From: Larix sibirica
Lineage: Eukaryota; Streptophyta; Pinopsida; Pinales; Pinaceae
DNA: 46,527 nt
Assembly (NCBI GenBank): GCA_004151065.3
Contig: NWUY0304735077.1
Span: forward strand, 1 to 46,527
Reading direction: 5' to 3'
A program made the position numbers and the translations under genes. This document shows positions 31,591 to 42,000 of the stretch, one piece after another (the stretch's first letter is position 1; each line of letters begins with the position of its first letter). The notes beneath the pieces were generated by a model. That model did no database searches. It saw only the letters and a list, made by a program, of their open reading frames with translations, and was not told the origin of the DNA.

Positions 31591-32284
31591 AGATATCACA
31601 AAAACTCCCCCTTGTATCTCAGGCGAGTCCATCCGGGTACTTCTCATTTATTGGTTTCGCCTAATAAAAATCTATATTTTTAGAGGAGGCATAACGGAAA
31701 TCAAAGAGATTTTATCTTAATTAATTTTGGCTTTTCAGCAACTTTTCCTATGAGAAGCAGGATAGACATATGCTCTGTACACTCACACTGGAAGGAAGGA
31801 AAGAACAGTACGCTTTAATTCATTCCCCAATACGCAGACACCATGAAAGCCACATACCCACATGAAGTGAAATACGCTTGTTGATTTGGAAACTGCCCAG
31901 GAAGCTCTAGCAATTAATTAAACCTTGTCACTTTGACAGAAGCTTCGAACCTTGACACATTTTATTCCACAGACAGCACTGTACGGGGGAGAGACCCCTA
32001 TAGATTTAACGAGTACCAGAAGGCTACACTGGATAGATGCCGCTTACAGCGTTACACTTTTGAGGCTTAGATATAATGGTACTACTGCTTGGACTATATT
32101 CACTACCGCGACTTGTTGGGCTATATTTCACTGCCTCCTAGCTTGCATTGTGCTTGCACTATATTCAACAACGCTTGCCTACTTTATTCAAGGTGTTATA
32201 GAAAGCTAGGGGAAAATAGGGAGGGAGGGGGGCGTACCTCAGGAGAGTGTTTGCTTTAGGAAAAACTTCAATTTGATAGGTTTG
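31591..32284. other. Unassigned sequence with an 85-codon frame ending in a possible membrane segment
   Basis: TTGGCTTTTCAGCAACTTT occurs at about 30328-30346 and again at 31727-31745 as an exact dispersed direct repeat. The frame at 31952-32209 (+) has a polar first half and a hydrophobic stretch at about residues 50-82 (AIFHCLLACIVLALYSTTLA). Plant mitochondria carry chimeric membrane ORFs of this size, but I see no piece of a known gene in it, so this is only a candidate. Confidence 0.3.
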
Positions 32285-32335
32285 GGGGCCCAACAACTGG
32301 GGCCTTCATATGTGAGGGAATCTTATAATGAAGCC
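32285..32335 (+). repeat. GGGAATCTTATAA-GAAGCC repeat, copy 1
   Basis: GGGGCCCAACAACTGGGGCC, TTCATATG, then GGGAATCTTATAATGAAGCC. Its partner is at 34235-34282 (TGCCCCCAACCCGGTGCC, TTAATATG, then GGAATCTTATAACGAAGCC). The pair is about 2 kb apart in direct orientation. Confidence 0.8.
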
Positions 32336-32564
32336 GGTTCGGATCGACCGGAACAATTTATTGAATTGGCCAACCTCTTTTCACCTTAATAACTAGACCT
32401 CCTGTTAGCTTATATCACGAACTTCATGAATGCTTAGTAGCTACTGCACTATTTATATTTAGGCTATGTTACTTGCCTCACTTTTATTACTAACAACCCA
32501 CCTTACTCTACCTTTATCTTGTCTTGCCTTATTAATTTTATTCATATTTTTTTGATACTACTGA

Positions 32565-32612
32565 CGAGCGAGGGTACAAACCGCTCGCCCAACCAAAGAA
32601 GGGCGAGAAGCA
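32565..32612 (+). repeat. GAGGGTAC-AACCGCTCGCCC family copy with inverted ends
   Basis: GAGCGAGGGTACAAACCGCTC, then GCCCAACCAAAGAAGGGCGAG. The closest relative is 33811-33863 (GGTGAGGATACGAACCACTC, then GCCCGACCATCGGGAGGCGAG). In both copies CTCGCCC near the middle is complementary to GGGCGAG or to its diverged form GGAGGCGAG, giving a potential hairpin around a 9-12-base loop. Confidence 0.8.
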
Positions 32613-33810
32613 AATACCGATTCATAAATTGAAATCTACTGCGACGAGGGCTTCGCGCCTTCCCACCTGCAATAACTAGACCAAGTAGCCCTATACTTTA
32701 TGGAATTGCTTTATGGGGACGGGAAACTAGTAAACACCCTTCTTATCTTATATTATCAGCAGGACCGGATGGGTCACACTACCTACCTTACCTTTGACTT
32801 TATTACTGCCATCCTAGGATGATAGAGTTATGCCCATTGAATTACCTACCCTTTTATTATCAAGAAAAGATAGATTGATTTCGTACCTTATATATAGACC
32901 CGGCGCTTTCATTTATTTGTAATATGCCTTCTTCTCTTATCGGGGCATTTTCCTTTTTCCCTTACTGTTGTATTCATCCTAGTCCTTGGAGTCTGTTCAA
33001 CCCATTATTCCTTCTGCCAGGAATAATATCCTCGGGATACTTCTATGCCTCCTTTTTTACCCTGCTATTGCTTTATGAATTCATAGTAATGGTACCTTCA
33101 CTATGAACTTATTGGTGTTTCTGCCGAGGAGTCTTTACAATACCGATTCAGACATTAGAACCTACTGCTTTAGACGAAGAGCCTTTACCTTTTAGTGCCC
33201 GCTACCCACCTGCTGCATAGTTACCTACACCTGAATACCTAGACCTGTTCGAACTATACCACTTTATTCATCGCTTAGGAAAGAGGGGTAAGTAAGTAGG
33301 TATTGAAGGACTGTATAGGTTTATTGCTTTAGTTATGGGAACAAGGCCCTTCTCCATATGCCGCCGATGCTCATCTCTTCTATCTTATGCCGATGTATAA
33401 CCAACTACTTTATAATCTGTTCTTTATGCTAAACTGGATTGAAGCTGCTCTGAGTAGAATTCACTTACAAGCTTCAGTGGGATATGCATCGGAAACTTGC
33501 ATGATAAATTAGATACGGACAACCTTACAGCATGAGTTTTTTGAGTTATGGATTAACTTCCCGCATGAGGACTTGGATTTATGAATTATCTTACAGCATG
33601 AAGTATAGGTTCTCAGTGCAAGTTACACAGTTTAGGTTAATAGATAATGTGTAATCCTGGTTGGGGAATGAGAGCGAAAGGCTTGCACATACCTCGTTTA
33701 TCGCTTACGCTTGCTTACTACTTGGGCTATGAAAGCCAAAGCTTCAGCGTTTTAACATCACTAATTTGAATGCGGTTTATAGCGGCACCCGCTTTCGGAT
33801 CTATCCATAG
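32613..33810. other. Unassigned intergenic stretch
   Basis: ACCTACCTTACC-type words, and TTACAGCATGA at about 33525 and 33591 with GTT/ATTATGGATTAAC and ATTTATGAATTATC between them, forming a small degenerate repeat. The frame at 32924-33106 is hydrophobic and unrecognised. No gene is supported. Confidence 0.35.
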
Positions 33811-33863
33811 GTGAGGGGGTGAGGATACGAACCACTCGCCCGACCATCGGGAGGCGAGGAACT
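33811..33863 (+). repeat. GAGGATACGAACCACTCGCCC family copy
   Basis: Second long copy of the 32565-32612 element, about 1.25 kb downstream and in the same orientation, with the potential CTCGCCCGACC / CGGGAGGCGAG hairpin retained. Confidence 0.8.
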
Positions 33864-34234
33864 GATTCTCTGGCAGTAGTATAGAGTTTAGTCTAAAGAG
33901 GCAGGTACGCGTAGAGGCAAGTAAAGAGAGCTAGCTTAGAGCCCCCCTCCCACTAACCCAGTGCCTGTTTAATATGGATGGGATCGGTCGCTGGGTCAGC
34001 TGGCTGGATAGTTTTTCGGGTTAGGAGAGCCCATATTAAATGGAAATGATGGATCAGCAGCGTGCAAATATGTTTTAATTTTACTTTCGAGCCTGAAGGT
34101 TTAAAGTGTGGCGTAAGCACGCTCAAATAGCCTTTGAAGAGCTCTTTGATCCTAACCCTTCTTTAGTATGATGGGACGGGAGAGACTTTTCTTTCTGAAC
34201 TTATTTATTAATGCTAGGATTTGAAACCCACACT

Positions 34235-34282
34235 GGTGCCCCCAACCCGGTGCCTTAATATGGGAATCTTATAACGAAGCCT
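34235..34282 (+). repeat. GGGAATCTTATAA-GAAGCC repeat, copy 2
   Basis: Partner of 32285-32335. The immediately preceding GGATTTGAAACCC superficially resembles an inverted tRNA T-arm, but no cloverleaf can be drawn. Confidence 0.8.
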
Positions 34283-36180
34283 TCTTATAAATAGATAGGA
34301 TTTAGATAAATCCTTTTTTAGCAAAAATAATTTCTATCAGTAGCAACCCACCCAGTCTTGGTTGGATCTTTGGAACTGCTTAGATTGAGTAAATAAATAC
34401 TGCATTACCCAACCTTCGTTAATGCAGTGATTTATACCTTAAAAACCACTTTCTTCTGGGAATCCTTTGTTGCTAGGAAACCCTTTTGATTATTTACTTT
34501 ATTAAGCCTACCTTGCTTTTATATACTATACCCATACCACCTATAGCTTCAGCCAGAGCCAGTAAAGATTATAAGGGTACGGCATTACTCTCCCTTATCT
34601 TGCTTTACCAGCTAACCAGCACCTGCCTTATACCTATACCCTTCTCATGAATCGCTTACTTGCTACTGCGCTATAACTTCAATTTTCGGGACACACACGG
34701 GATTCAACCAGCCAACCTTACCCCTTTACTTTTTTACTCCCTTATCATCCTAATTGGATAGATAATTTTTAGATTAGATACACACAACCCGGTCCGGTAA
34801 GGAGGAGGTATACACACTCTGCTGGTACGGTCAGGCCAAAAAAAGCGAGCAAGCAAGTGAAACGGGAACAACGGTTTTCGACGGAAGATGGTGGGTGGCA
34901 ACGAATGAGCACAATGAAAGATCTCAACAAAAGAGCACAATGCAGGGGGAATGGTTATCAAAAAGATAGCGGAGGACGGATAGGAAAGATGGGGGGACGA
35001 ATAACAATGCGGTTTTCAGTTCAGGTATTCTCTGCATGGTGGTGGGCATCGGCTTGTCCTCCTACGGCAACTGCTTGGAATGATCCGAATGGTGGTCCTG
35101 ATGGGTGAGCCATTCTACTCCTTTTTAATTAAAAGACAGGAAAGAGCTGAAAGCCCATGATCGAAAACTCCCGGATACCTTATTGAACCCTTATCCTAGT
35201 GATTCACCTTCTCATGAATCGTTACCCAAAAAAACAAACAAAGAAAATACCATTAACATAACCTTTGTTTAAAAAACACTTAAGCCTTGGCAGAACGGGA
35301 CGAGTTAGAGAGCATTATGGGTGGGATGGGGTTCGACTGAGGTCCGTATTGGAAGGGGTTCCGTGAGAGGTCCATATATAATTATTAGATTGGCAGCAAT
35401 CATATGCACACTTATTTATATGGCAACTGCTTTGACTGATACGAATGGTTGTTGTGGTGGTACAAAGGGGGCGTACTCCCTTCCTCCCTACACCTTTTAG
35501 ACCCTCTATTATAGATTCATTACCCTTAGACCTTACTCGTGAAACGAGCAACCAACCCACCAGACAATCAGTCAGTTATGGAACTACATTAGTCGTTGAG
35601 ATAGAGAGTGTACGCTATTGGAAAGGTAATCTAGTGGTATACCCCACCCTACGGCCACTGCTTGATAGGAAAAGGGAATGCTTCTATGCTTGGATAGGAC
35701 TCCTTTATTGTCAGAGAGAGCAACATAGTGAGTGGTGGTTGACCAAAAAAGCTAGCGGCCAGAGGAATAAAAAAAACTAAGCAAATAAAGATTGAACAAA
35801 TGGTCATCCAATATATATATATATATAATCGGGGATATATACAGCTAGCTATCGGGTTATACATACTGCAATCTTAGCTTTTATTTAACATTTAGAAATA
35901 AATATTTATTAAAAAGGGCAATAGCCTACAGGAGTCAAAGAGCTTAGCGGGCAGGGGATTAAAACTATAAAAGCATTAATACTTATAGAGCCAGAGGCCG
36001 TGGAATATTCAACAATAGGGGGCTTTTACCCCGGAAAAGAGCGGAATTATTAATCAATAATGATGAATTATACTGTTTTATCAACCGGTAGGCTCATCAT
36101 CAAGTTGCCCAGCTCAAGTATCAAAGTTGAGTAACAAAGCAATTGAGTCCTTCCATCCATAATTGAGAGTAAAAAAGCAT
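34283..36180. other. Unassigned intergenic stretch with local direct repeats
   Basis: TACGGCAACTGCTTGGAATGATCCGAATGGTGG (about 35063-35095) is echoed by TATGGCAACTGCTTTGACTGATACGAATGGTTG (about 35418-35450). CTTCTCATGAATCG occurs at about 34642 and 35209. An (AT)n tract lies at 35811-35828. The frame at 35445-35780 (111 codons) is unrecognised and the one at 34857-35108 contains one of the repeat copies. Confidence 0.5.
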
Positions 36181-36300
36181 ATAGTAAAAGCCATGGAGTA
36201 AAAGGCATCACCTCTTGGATCGCCAGCATAGAAAGTAACCAGCAGTAACCAGCATAGAGTAAAGCAGCATTTAGTAAATCTTCAGTGGGATTTACTACCT
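36181..36300 (+). repeat. AGTAAA-CCAGCAT degenerate tandem array
   Basis: AGTAAAAGCCATGGAGTAAAAGG, AGAAAGTAACCAGCAGTAACC, AGCATAGAGTAAAGCAGCATT and TAGTAAATC. Related words reappear at 42008-42060 (GAGTACCAGCATTCATTTAGTACCGGCATTTAG) and 45024-45112 (GAGTACCATCC...AAAGCCGTGGAGTACTGG). Confidence 0.7.
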
Positions 36301-37460
36301 CCTATTGGAATCAAGTAGCAGCCAATGGGTGCCGTTTAGGAGCCATTAAGTACCGGCCATATAGTTTTGGCATCTCCATTTCCTAATTGGATTTACAGCA
36401 TAAAGTAATTCTTTCTTGGGATCTCCTACCGTCCATGGAATACCAGCATTTCCACAAAGATCAACTCTTGGGACCAATTACAACCAGAATTTAAGTACTG
36501 GCATCTAGTCAGCATCAACACTTGGCGATCATAGGGGAACGATCAGAAAGAGTATATTTAAGTAAAAAGAAAATTCATTTCTGTGCCCTGATGAGTTATA
36601 GGATTAATTGGGCCCACCAAAAATAGGACCCGGAGGGCCTTCCCTGAGGTACGAGGGGGAGGTTTTGAATCAGGCAAAATGAGCAATGAGGAGGGGAAAT
36701 ATGTCACAACCAAACAAACTAACATGGGTGGATGTTCTATTCATAAAGTGGTGTTTAGGGAGTAAAATGGTGCTTCTAAGGGTAATATGGTGGTAATAAG
36801 GATATCATTAGCTATTTCTTTTCTACGCTATAAGTATACGATTTCTATGGCTTATAATATATTCTCCCTCCTTTTGGGGCATGTATACCCACGTGTATAT
36901 GGGCTTATATTTGATTCACCTGGTCCTATTCTGCTTCTAATAGCTCCAGTGAACTATTCTACTACGTGCCTCCCAGCCCTTTTGGCCGAAACGGAGACAA
37001 AGCCCCCTGCCAGCTGGTCTCCACAGAGCTTTCCATGGGTTGAATAATGTGCCATTTAAAAAGAAATAAACTAGGTGTTTCCACTCTACTACTAGCTTTA
37101 GTCCATTTCCTTGTAGTTGGCCCATGGCAGCGGCAGCCTAAATTACTACCTTTATATTATTCTTTTTGAAAAGATAAAGAGTTAAATCCAAGAAAAGAGC
37201 CTTAGTACCCGACCTAATACTATGACCCTATTACTATACGATATTTTATATACGTTTTTTAATATTCTAAAGTGAAAATAAAGTTCCACAGTTCCAACCT
37301 GTCTGCTGATCGATCTCTTATCTCTTGACTGCCTTACTGCTTCTCTCTACCTTGCTGACTTCCTGCTTCTATTAGGAGTTGTAGGGTCGAGGGTATAGAA
37401 CATGGGGAAAATATTGTACCTCGACGGGGATAAGTCTATATTAGCCTTCACTCAATAGGG
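36301..37460. other. Unassigned sequence
   Basis: Remnants of the GCAT...TAGT words continue to about 36530. An 86-codon frame at 36787-37047 (+) and a 62-codon frame at 36937-37125 (-) overlap in opposite strands and are unrecognised. The rest shows nothing. Confidence 0.4.
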
Positions 37461-37790
37461 AGATCTCTAGATTCAAGTTGAAAGCTAAGCATCAACATCA
37501 ACATTGGGATTGCCTCATTGGGAATATTTTTATGGTGGGATTGGCTATAGTGGAATCCGGCTGTTGTCCGACCGTGGGATCGCCTATCTCGGAAGATTAG
37601 TACGACAGATTTGACCTCCTCGATGGGGAGTGATATATTATCTTCAAGTAGAGATTCAAGCTAAGATCGATGCGTCAACACCTGGATCGCTACCTGATCG
37701 TTGACTCTTGGCATTGAGTGTGCAGCATTGACAAGCAACATTTACTCTTTGACTCTTGTCACCGAGTGATCGCCATCTCTCTGCATCGAG
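37461..37790 (+). repeat. Two nested diverged duplications
   Basis: AGATTCAAGTTGAAAGCTAAGCATCAACATCAACATTGGGATTGCC (about 37470-37515) is echoed by AGATTCAAGCTAAGATCGATGCGTCAACACCTGGATCGC (about 37644-37682). Next to it, TTGACTCTTGGCATTGAGTG (about 37702) is echoed by TTGACTCTTGTCACCGAGTG (about 37759). Confidence 0.8.
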
Positions 37791-37829
37791 TACCAGCTAT
37801 CAGAGACCTTCTGTCAATGAGACTGTCTC

Positions 37830-37975
37830 CGGCCAAGTAGCCAAGCCAAGTAGCCAAACAAAGTAGCTAAACCGAGCAGAGCGCAACCGAGCAACCGAGC
37901 CCGGGAGCCAAGCAAAGTATCCCAGCCGAGTAGAGTAGAGTAGCCTAACCAAGTCCGAGTATCCAAAACAGCATA
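37830..37975 (+). repeat. AGCCAAGTAGCC/AACCGAGC tandem array
   Basis: Many 8-16-bp variants follow one another: CCAAGTAGCCAAGCCAAGTAG, CCAAACAAAGTAGC, AACCGAGCAGAGCGCAACCG, AGCAACCGAGC, then GAGTAGAGTAGAGTAGCC. The minus frame across it (37800-38006) is a by-product. Confidence 0.85.
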
Positions 37976-38183
37976 TAGAAACTGTTAACTGCCTGCACGA
38001 AAGCATCCATGAACTGCATGCACATAGCCATCCAAATATGCTACCATTTTGTTTTCCTTCCTATCCCGCCCGGTTTGATTTGACCAGCAAGCATCCGTCC
38101 GTGTTTTTTGTCAAGCCTGGGGGTGGATATTTTTCTCACAGGGAGGGGCCTACTCCAATGGGCCTAATCACTATACTTCGTGC

Positions 38184-38215
38184 ATCGAACTAGACTTCGA
38201 TTGAACTAGACTTCG
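38184..38215 (+). repeat. 16-bp tandem duplication
   Basis: ATCGAACTAGACTTCG (38184-38199) is followed at once by ATTGAACTAGACTTCG (38200-38215), one difference in 16. Confidence 0.9.
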
Positions 38216-39179
38216 TGCCCAATAGTTCGTACCAAACGGATTTGATTGATAACTTATTTGTCAGATGATGAGCCTGGTCGGAAGGTGCGAAAACAGGGGA
38301 CGGATAAAATATTATTTTTAAGAAGTCCGGGTGTTATCATCGGGACATGAAAGTGGATTTTTCTTTTTTTTGAATACGCGATCCGTGTTTGAAAGTTTAT
38401 CCACAATAGCCGGGATACCCTCATTCCTAGTTTGGCCCAGTCGGTTGACACAGGGAAGGGGCGAGGAACGAGCCGATCATTGCAGATTGATCATTCCCAG
38501 CCGAGAGAACAACCCAACCGGTCATTACCAGTCATTGCAGCACATATATGGCCCGCATAGAAGAGCACATACAGAGATCTAGACCCTTGACCTCAAACTA
38601 TTCCTCGAACTCGAGCTATTCCCTCTACGGAAGAACCCCCCCGAACTCTAGACCTCGAACCTCGATATATACCTCTCATTGCCATATTACCATGCTTGCC
38701 TCGAGACTGGAACTAACAACAGTGCAGAAGAAATATAATTTCTATCTAGATTGAAATACAAACCTTTTCTCTCTTTAGTGCCTTTGTTGTTTGACTAAGC
38801 TTTCATTATTCCAGTTCTCTAAAGTCCAATCCAACTAAGTTCATTAGTAACTAGATGATTAGTAGTTCCACTAGTAGGTTCCAATAGTTCATTCAATAGT
38901 CCAACTATTAGTTCTTAGCTTTAGTTGAAATAGAATAAATAGAATCAAATCTATATTTATTATCACTCTCTTAACTTTAGTTCTTATAACAACTATGGTA
39001 ATACTAATTAGCTTTATGCCCGACTCTCACTAGCCGTAGTTCAATTTGATGATTCAACAGACATAGCCATAAGCAACAGTCAGTGCCCGATACCTGGTAG
39101 CTTATACCCTATGGAAGAAAGAAATCTCTAATTCAATCGCTCTGCGGACAAGTATCTCCATGCCAAAGATGGGGGGGCA
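38216..39179. other. Unassigned sequence
   Basis: A weak copy of the GGAACGAGCCG family at 38461-38475. GAGAGAAC...CCGGTCATTACC-AGTCATTGC (38501-38540) resembles words at 40610-40650. CTCGAAC-type words cluster at 38580-38670, and TAGTTCCA/TAGTTCATT words at 38865-38915. The minus frame at 38254-38451 is unrecognised. Confidence 0.4.
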
Positions 39180-39246
39180 GTATATCCTTCCTGTCTCTCC
39201 CACCCAAAGACCTCCTCATCTGGCCGCTCCTTCCGGCCAGGCAGTT
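39180..39246 (+). repeat. AAAGACCTCCT-ATCTGGCCGCTC dispersed repeat, copy 2
   Basis: Direct homologue of 21938-22011; the block CCAAAGACCTCCT(A/C)ATCTGGCCGCTC differs at one position between the two copies. Confidence 0.85.
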
Positions 39247-39910
39247 CTCTATTATATGTTTGGTTCGCTGTGTCCTTTCGGTGAACTGCTCAGAGATAGT
39301 TGGTGGGCTTAAGGTTAAGTTAACTGTGTCCTAGTCCAATAAGAGTAATGCTATAGAAAAAGCCTACTTCATGGAAAACAACACAAGCACTTGAGACTTA
39401 GAGTGCAGCCTGGCTGGCAGTGCTGCCTTAAGATAACTAGCCTTAAGTGCCCATATGCACTAATAACTCATACCAGTCTAATCTATATATGTGTGAATTC
39501 CCGGTCCTTATATTCTTGATGTTTTATCTAGAACTCCTATTATTCCACTCCTAGTCTTCTCGTAAGTTTTGGAACCAATAAGGAGGTCGCTGATAGCCAC
39601 CAGGGAAGGGAGATGGATGATACTTGATAGAGATTGATTGATAGCCCACATTTTCCGAGAGAGGCGCTCCCGCGGCAACAAAAACATCTACCGATAGATA
39701 GCACATGTTTCACCTGAAGGCATTGAAAAAAAAACATGTTGGTTACTCATTTCAATTGAGACTTATTGGATTGGATTTGAAACTGATTAGTATTATGAGA
39801 GGGGCACCCGCCCAGTAAGGCCGCCCAGTTAGGACACCAAGTGAAGTTAGTACACCTGCCCGCTAGAGAGTGAGTTTGGCTTAGCACGTTAGGCAAGGGG
39901 CGAATACAAT
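39247..39910. other. Unassigned sequence
   Basis: CCGCCCAGTAAGGCCGCCCAGTTAGG (about 39808-39833) is a small duplication. The minus frame at 39540-39737 is unrecognised. Nothing else. Confidence 0.4.
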
Positions 39911-39979
39911 GGACAATGCGCAGTGAACGATTATGTGCAAGGACAATACTATGTGCAGTGAATAAATATGTGCACGGAC
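39911..39979 (+). repeat. ATGTGCAGTGAA-GATTATGTGCA-GGAC tandem repeat
   Basis: GGACAATGCGCAGTGAACGATTATGTGCAAGGAC, then AATACTATGTGCAGTGAATAAATATGTGCACGGAC. The two units of about 35 bp each contain two TGTGCA-like words. Confidence 0.85.
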
Positions 39980-40052
39980 GGGGTCACGGTACGGGGCCGA
40001 GATCAACACTGTTAGTGAGTCACAACTAGCGATGATACCCTTTAATTAAAAA

Positions 40053-40100
40053 AAGCTTGTTATATCTTTTTATATACCCCTTTGGAGGATCATACACAAA
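40053..40100 (+). repeat. AGCTTGTTATAT...GGAGGATCATAC repeat, partial copy
   Basis: Partial, diverged member of the 8769/11650 family: AAGCTTGTTATATC, then GGAGGATCATACACAAA. Confidence 0.65.
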
Positions 40101-40335
40101 ATACAGTGAGTGGCTAAAGAGCACGCGCCGTTCACCGAAAGCCCCATTTTACCAGGCAGGACACTGTGGAACCTACCTGCTGTTAGCGATCTTACTACCA
40201 CCTGCCTTCTCTCTTTGATCTCGATACCCGCCTGGGATCTTCAATCTATTTTTTCCCGTCTCTATTTTTTTTCCACCCGTATCTCTCTTCTTTCCACCTG
40301 ACCCACCTTCACCGCGCTACATCCACCAAACACGG
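40101..40335. other. Pyrimidine-rich sequence
   Basis: From about 40200 to 40315 the + strand is mostly C and T, with a T9 run and repeated TTTCCACC words. No coding or splice signal is associated. Confidence 0.5.
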
Positions 40336-40363
40336 GAAGAAGCTACCGCACTGGCAAGGGGAC
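40336..40363 (+). repeat. AGAAGCTACCGCACTGGCAAG repeat, copy 2
   Basis: Near-exact counterpart of 9786-9811, in the same orientation about 30.5 kb away. Confidence 0.8.
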
Positions 40364-42000
40364 ACCCGACAGAACCCCCTTACAGCCAAGCATAGACTGA
40401 TGGAAAGAAGGTCATCGCTAATGCTAGTAGTCGATCCCAGGTTTCGATGCCGGTACTCGCTCCAGGTGTTTATGCACTCGCGATCCCGCTACTTGAGCAC
40501 TCGATCCAGGATTATTTTCCACTAGTCGATCCAAGAGACCCTTATCATTCACAGGAGGTGCCAATAGACACAGGAAGGAGGCCTTGCCGAGAGAAGAGAC
40601 CTTCATTACCCCCACCGGTCACTGCATGTCACTGCCGAGAGAACCTCATTCCCACACGGTCTATGCCAGTCGGCCGAGAGTCCTTCAGTCCCAGGAGGTG
40701 TCCGTTGATTTCATGTATATAAAGTTAGCACCTTACTCTAAGACCAGGAGGGCAGCAGAAGGAGGCTTATGCAGGGTAGCCCACCTCACATTTAGTTTAT
40801 ATACAACGGGACTATTCTTAATAACCTTCTTCTTATCGCTATTCTTTTGAAACCCCACCTCGGCATCGATTTTGCCATAGGGTTTGGAATTTGCCATACT
40901 GTGTTGTGTGGGTGCCTTACCCCTCCTTATATTTTTATGGATGTGGGTGGATGCGTGGCGTGCGTGCTTGCATGGAAAGGCTCCTGAGATTCTTGATGAA
41001 CAAACGGTGAGGCAGATCTTCCTTCCTTGTGCTGGGCAGTTATAAACATTTCGCAGAATTGGAGTTCTTTATGAAATTTTTAGTAAAACTCCGAGAAATT
41101 CTATACTGTGTTAATTTCAATTCTATCATGTGTTAATTCACGTGCTATTCCAGTGATTTTCCGAAAGCAGCTTTAAAGAGAAAATCTCATAAACTAAATA
41201 GGACAGGACCAACACCAAAGCAAGCCCATGAATGCTCTAAGTTCAGGTCTGTGAGCCAGTATATAAAGGATGGTAAACAACAGGTTGTTTCATGGCACTA
41301 AAATTCATAAAGTAGGCAGAGGACGGAGCGGTAAAAGCGTTGTTTGTTGTAAGTGCCAACAGCAAAGTTGTGAAAGTGCTAACCAAGCGTATAATATATT
41401 CTAAGTCAGGAAGGATTCTCTATAAGTAAGAGGACAGTTTCAACGTACGATCCAACAATCCAAGACTGGTTGGTGGAAAAATAAATTCATCCAGTAGTAG
41501 GTATGCTGAAACATTCCCTCCCAGGATGAAAGGACTGTATCGTGGTACCTGAAGTCCGTGCCTAGGCCTGACCCTTGAAAAAGTAAGTATGTAAAAGCCT
41601 TGTAAACCCCTCCCTCATTGGTATTACCTTTTATTTATGCCCCAACCTCTTGCTTCAGGTCAGGCAGGAAGGAAGGAATCCAGTATCAGCATTCTCTTGT
41701 AGGGACGGGCTTACATTGTCCAACCTTTCTATTTCTCTTACTCCCCTCCCAGGGTGCAAGTTTAATCAAGCAAGCAATCAACTTGGACTTCTTCGACATT
41801 CACTGTGCCTTCACCTTTTCTACCACCTCTCTCCTCCAGACCACCTCCTGTTAATTCTCCTATCTCTCTCCCTCCTGGCATTCCTTCCTGGCTATTGTGT
41901 ACCACTGGCTCTTGGCTGACCTACCTTCTGGCATATACTAGCAGATTCCTCCTTTTCCTATCAGCATTGACACCCCTCCCGGCGGACTCCTGGATCGAGT
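40364..42000. other. Unassigned sequence with a degenerate repeat and a pyrimidine tract
   Basis: CACAGGAGGTGCC (about 40551) and CCCAGGAGGTGTCC (about 40691), GCCGAGAGAA twice and GGTCACTGCATGTCACTGCC mark an eroded array at 40545-40710. From about 41700 to 41960 the + strand is C/T-rich, which gives three overlapping leucine/serine-rich frames that I reject as genes. The intervening sequence shows nothing. Confidence 0.4.

Noticed and set aside
34215-34232. GGATTTGAAACCC resembling an inverted tRNA T-arm
   Set aside because: The loop is one base too long and no cloverleaf follows; the adjacent sequence belongs to a dispersed repeat.
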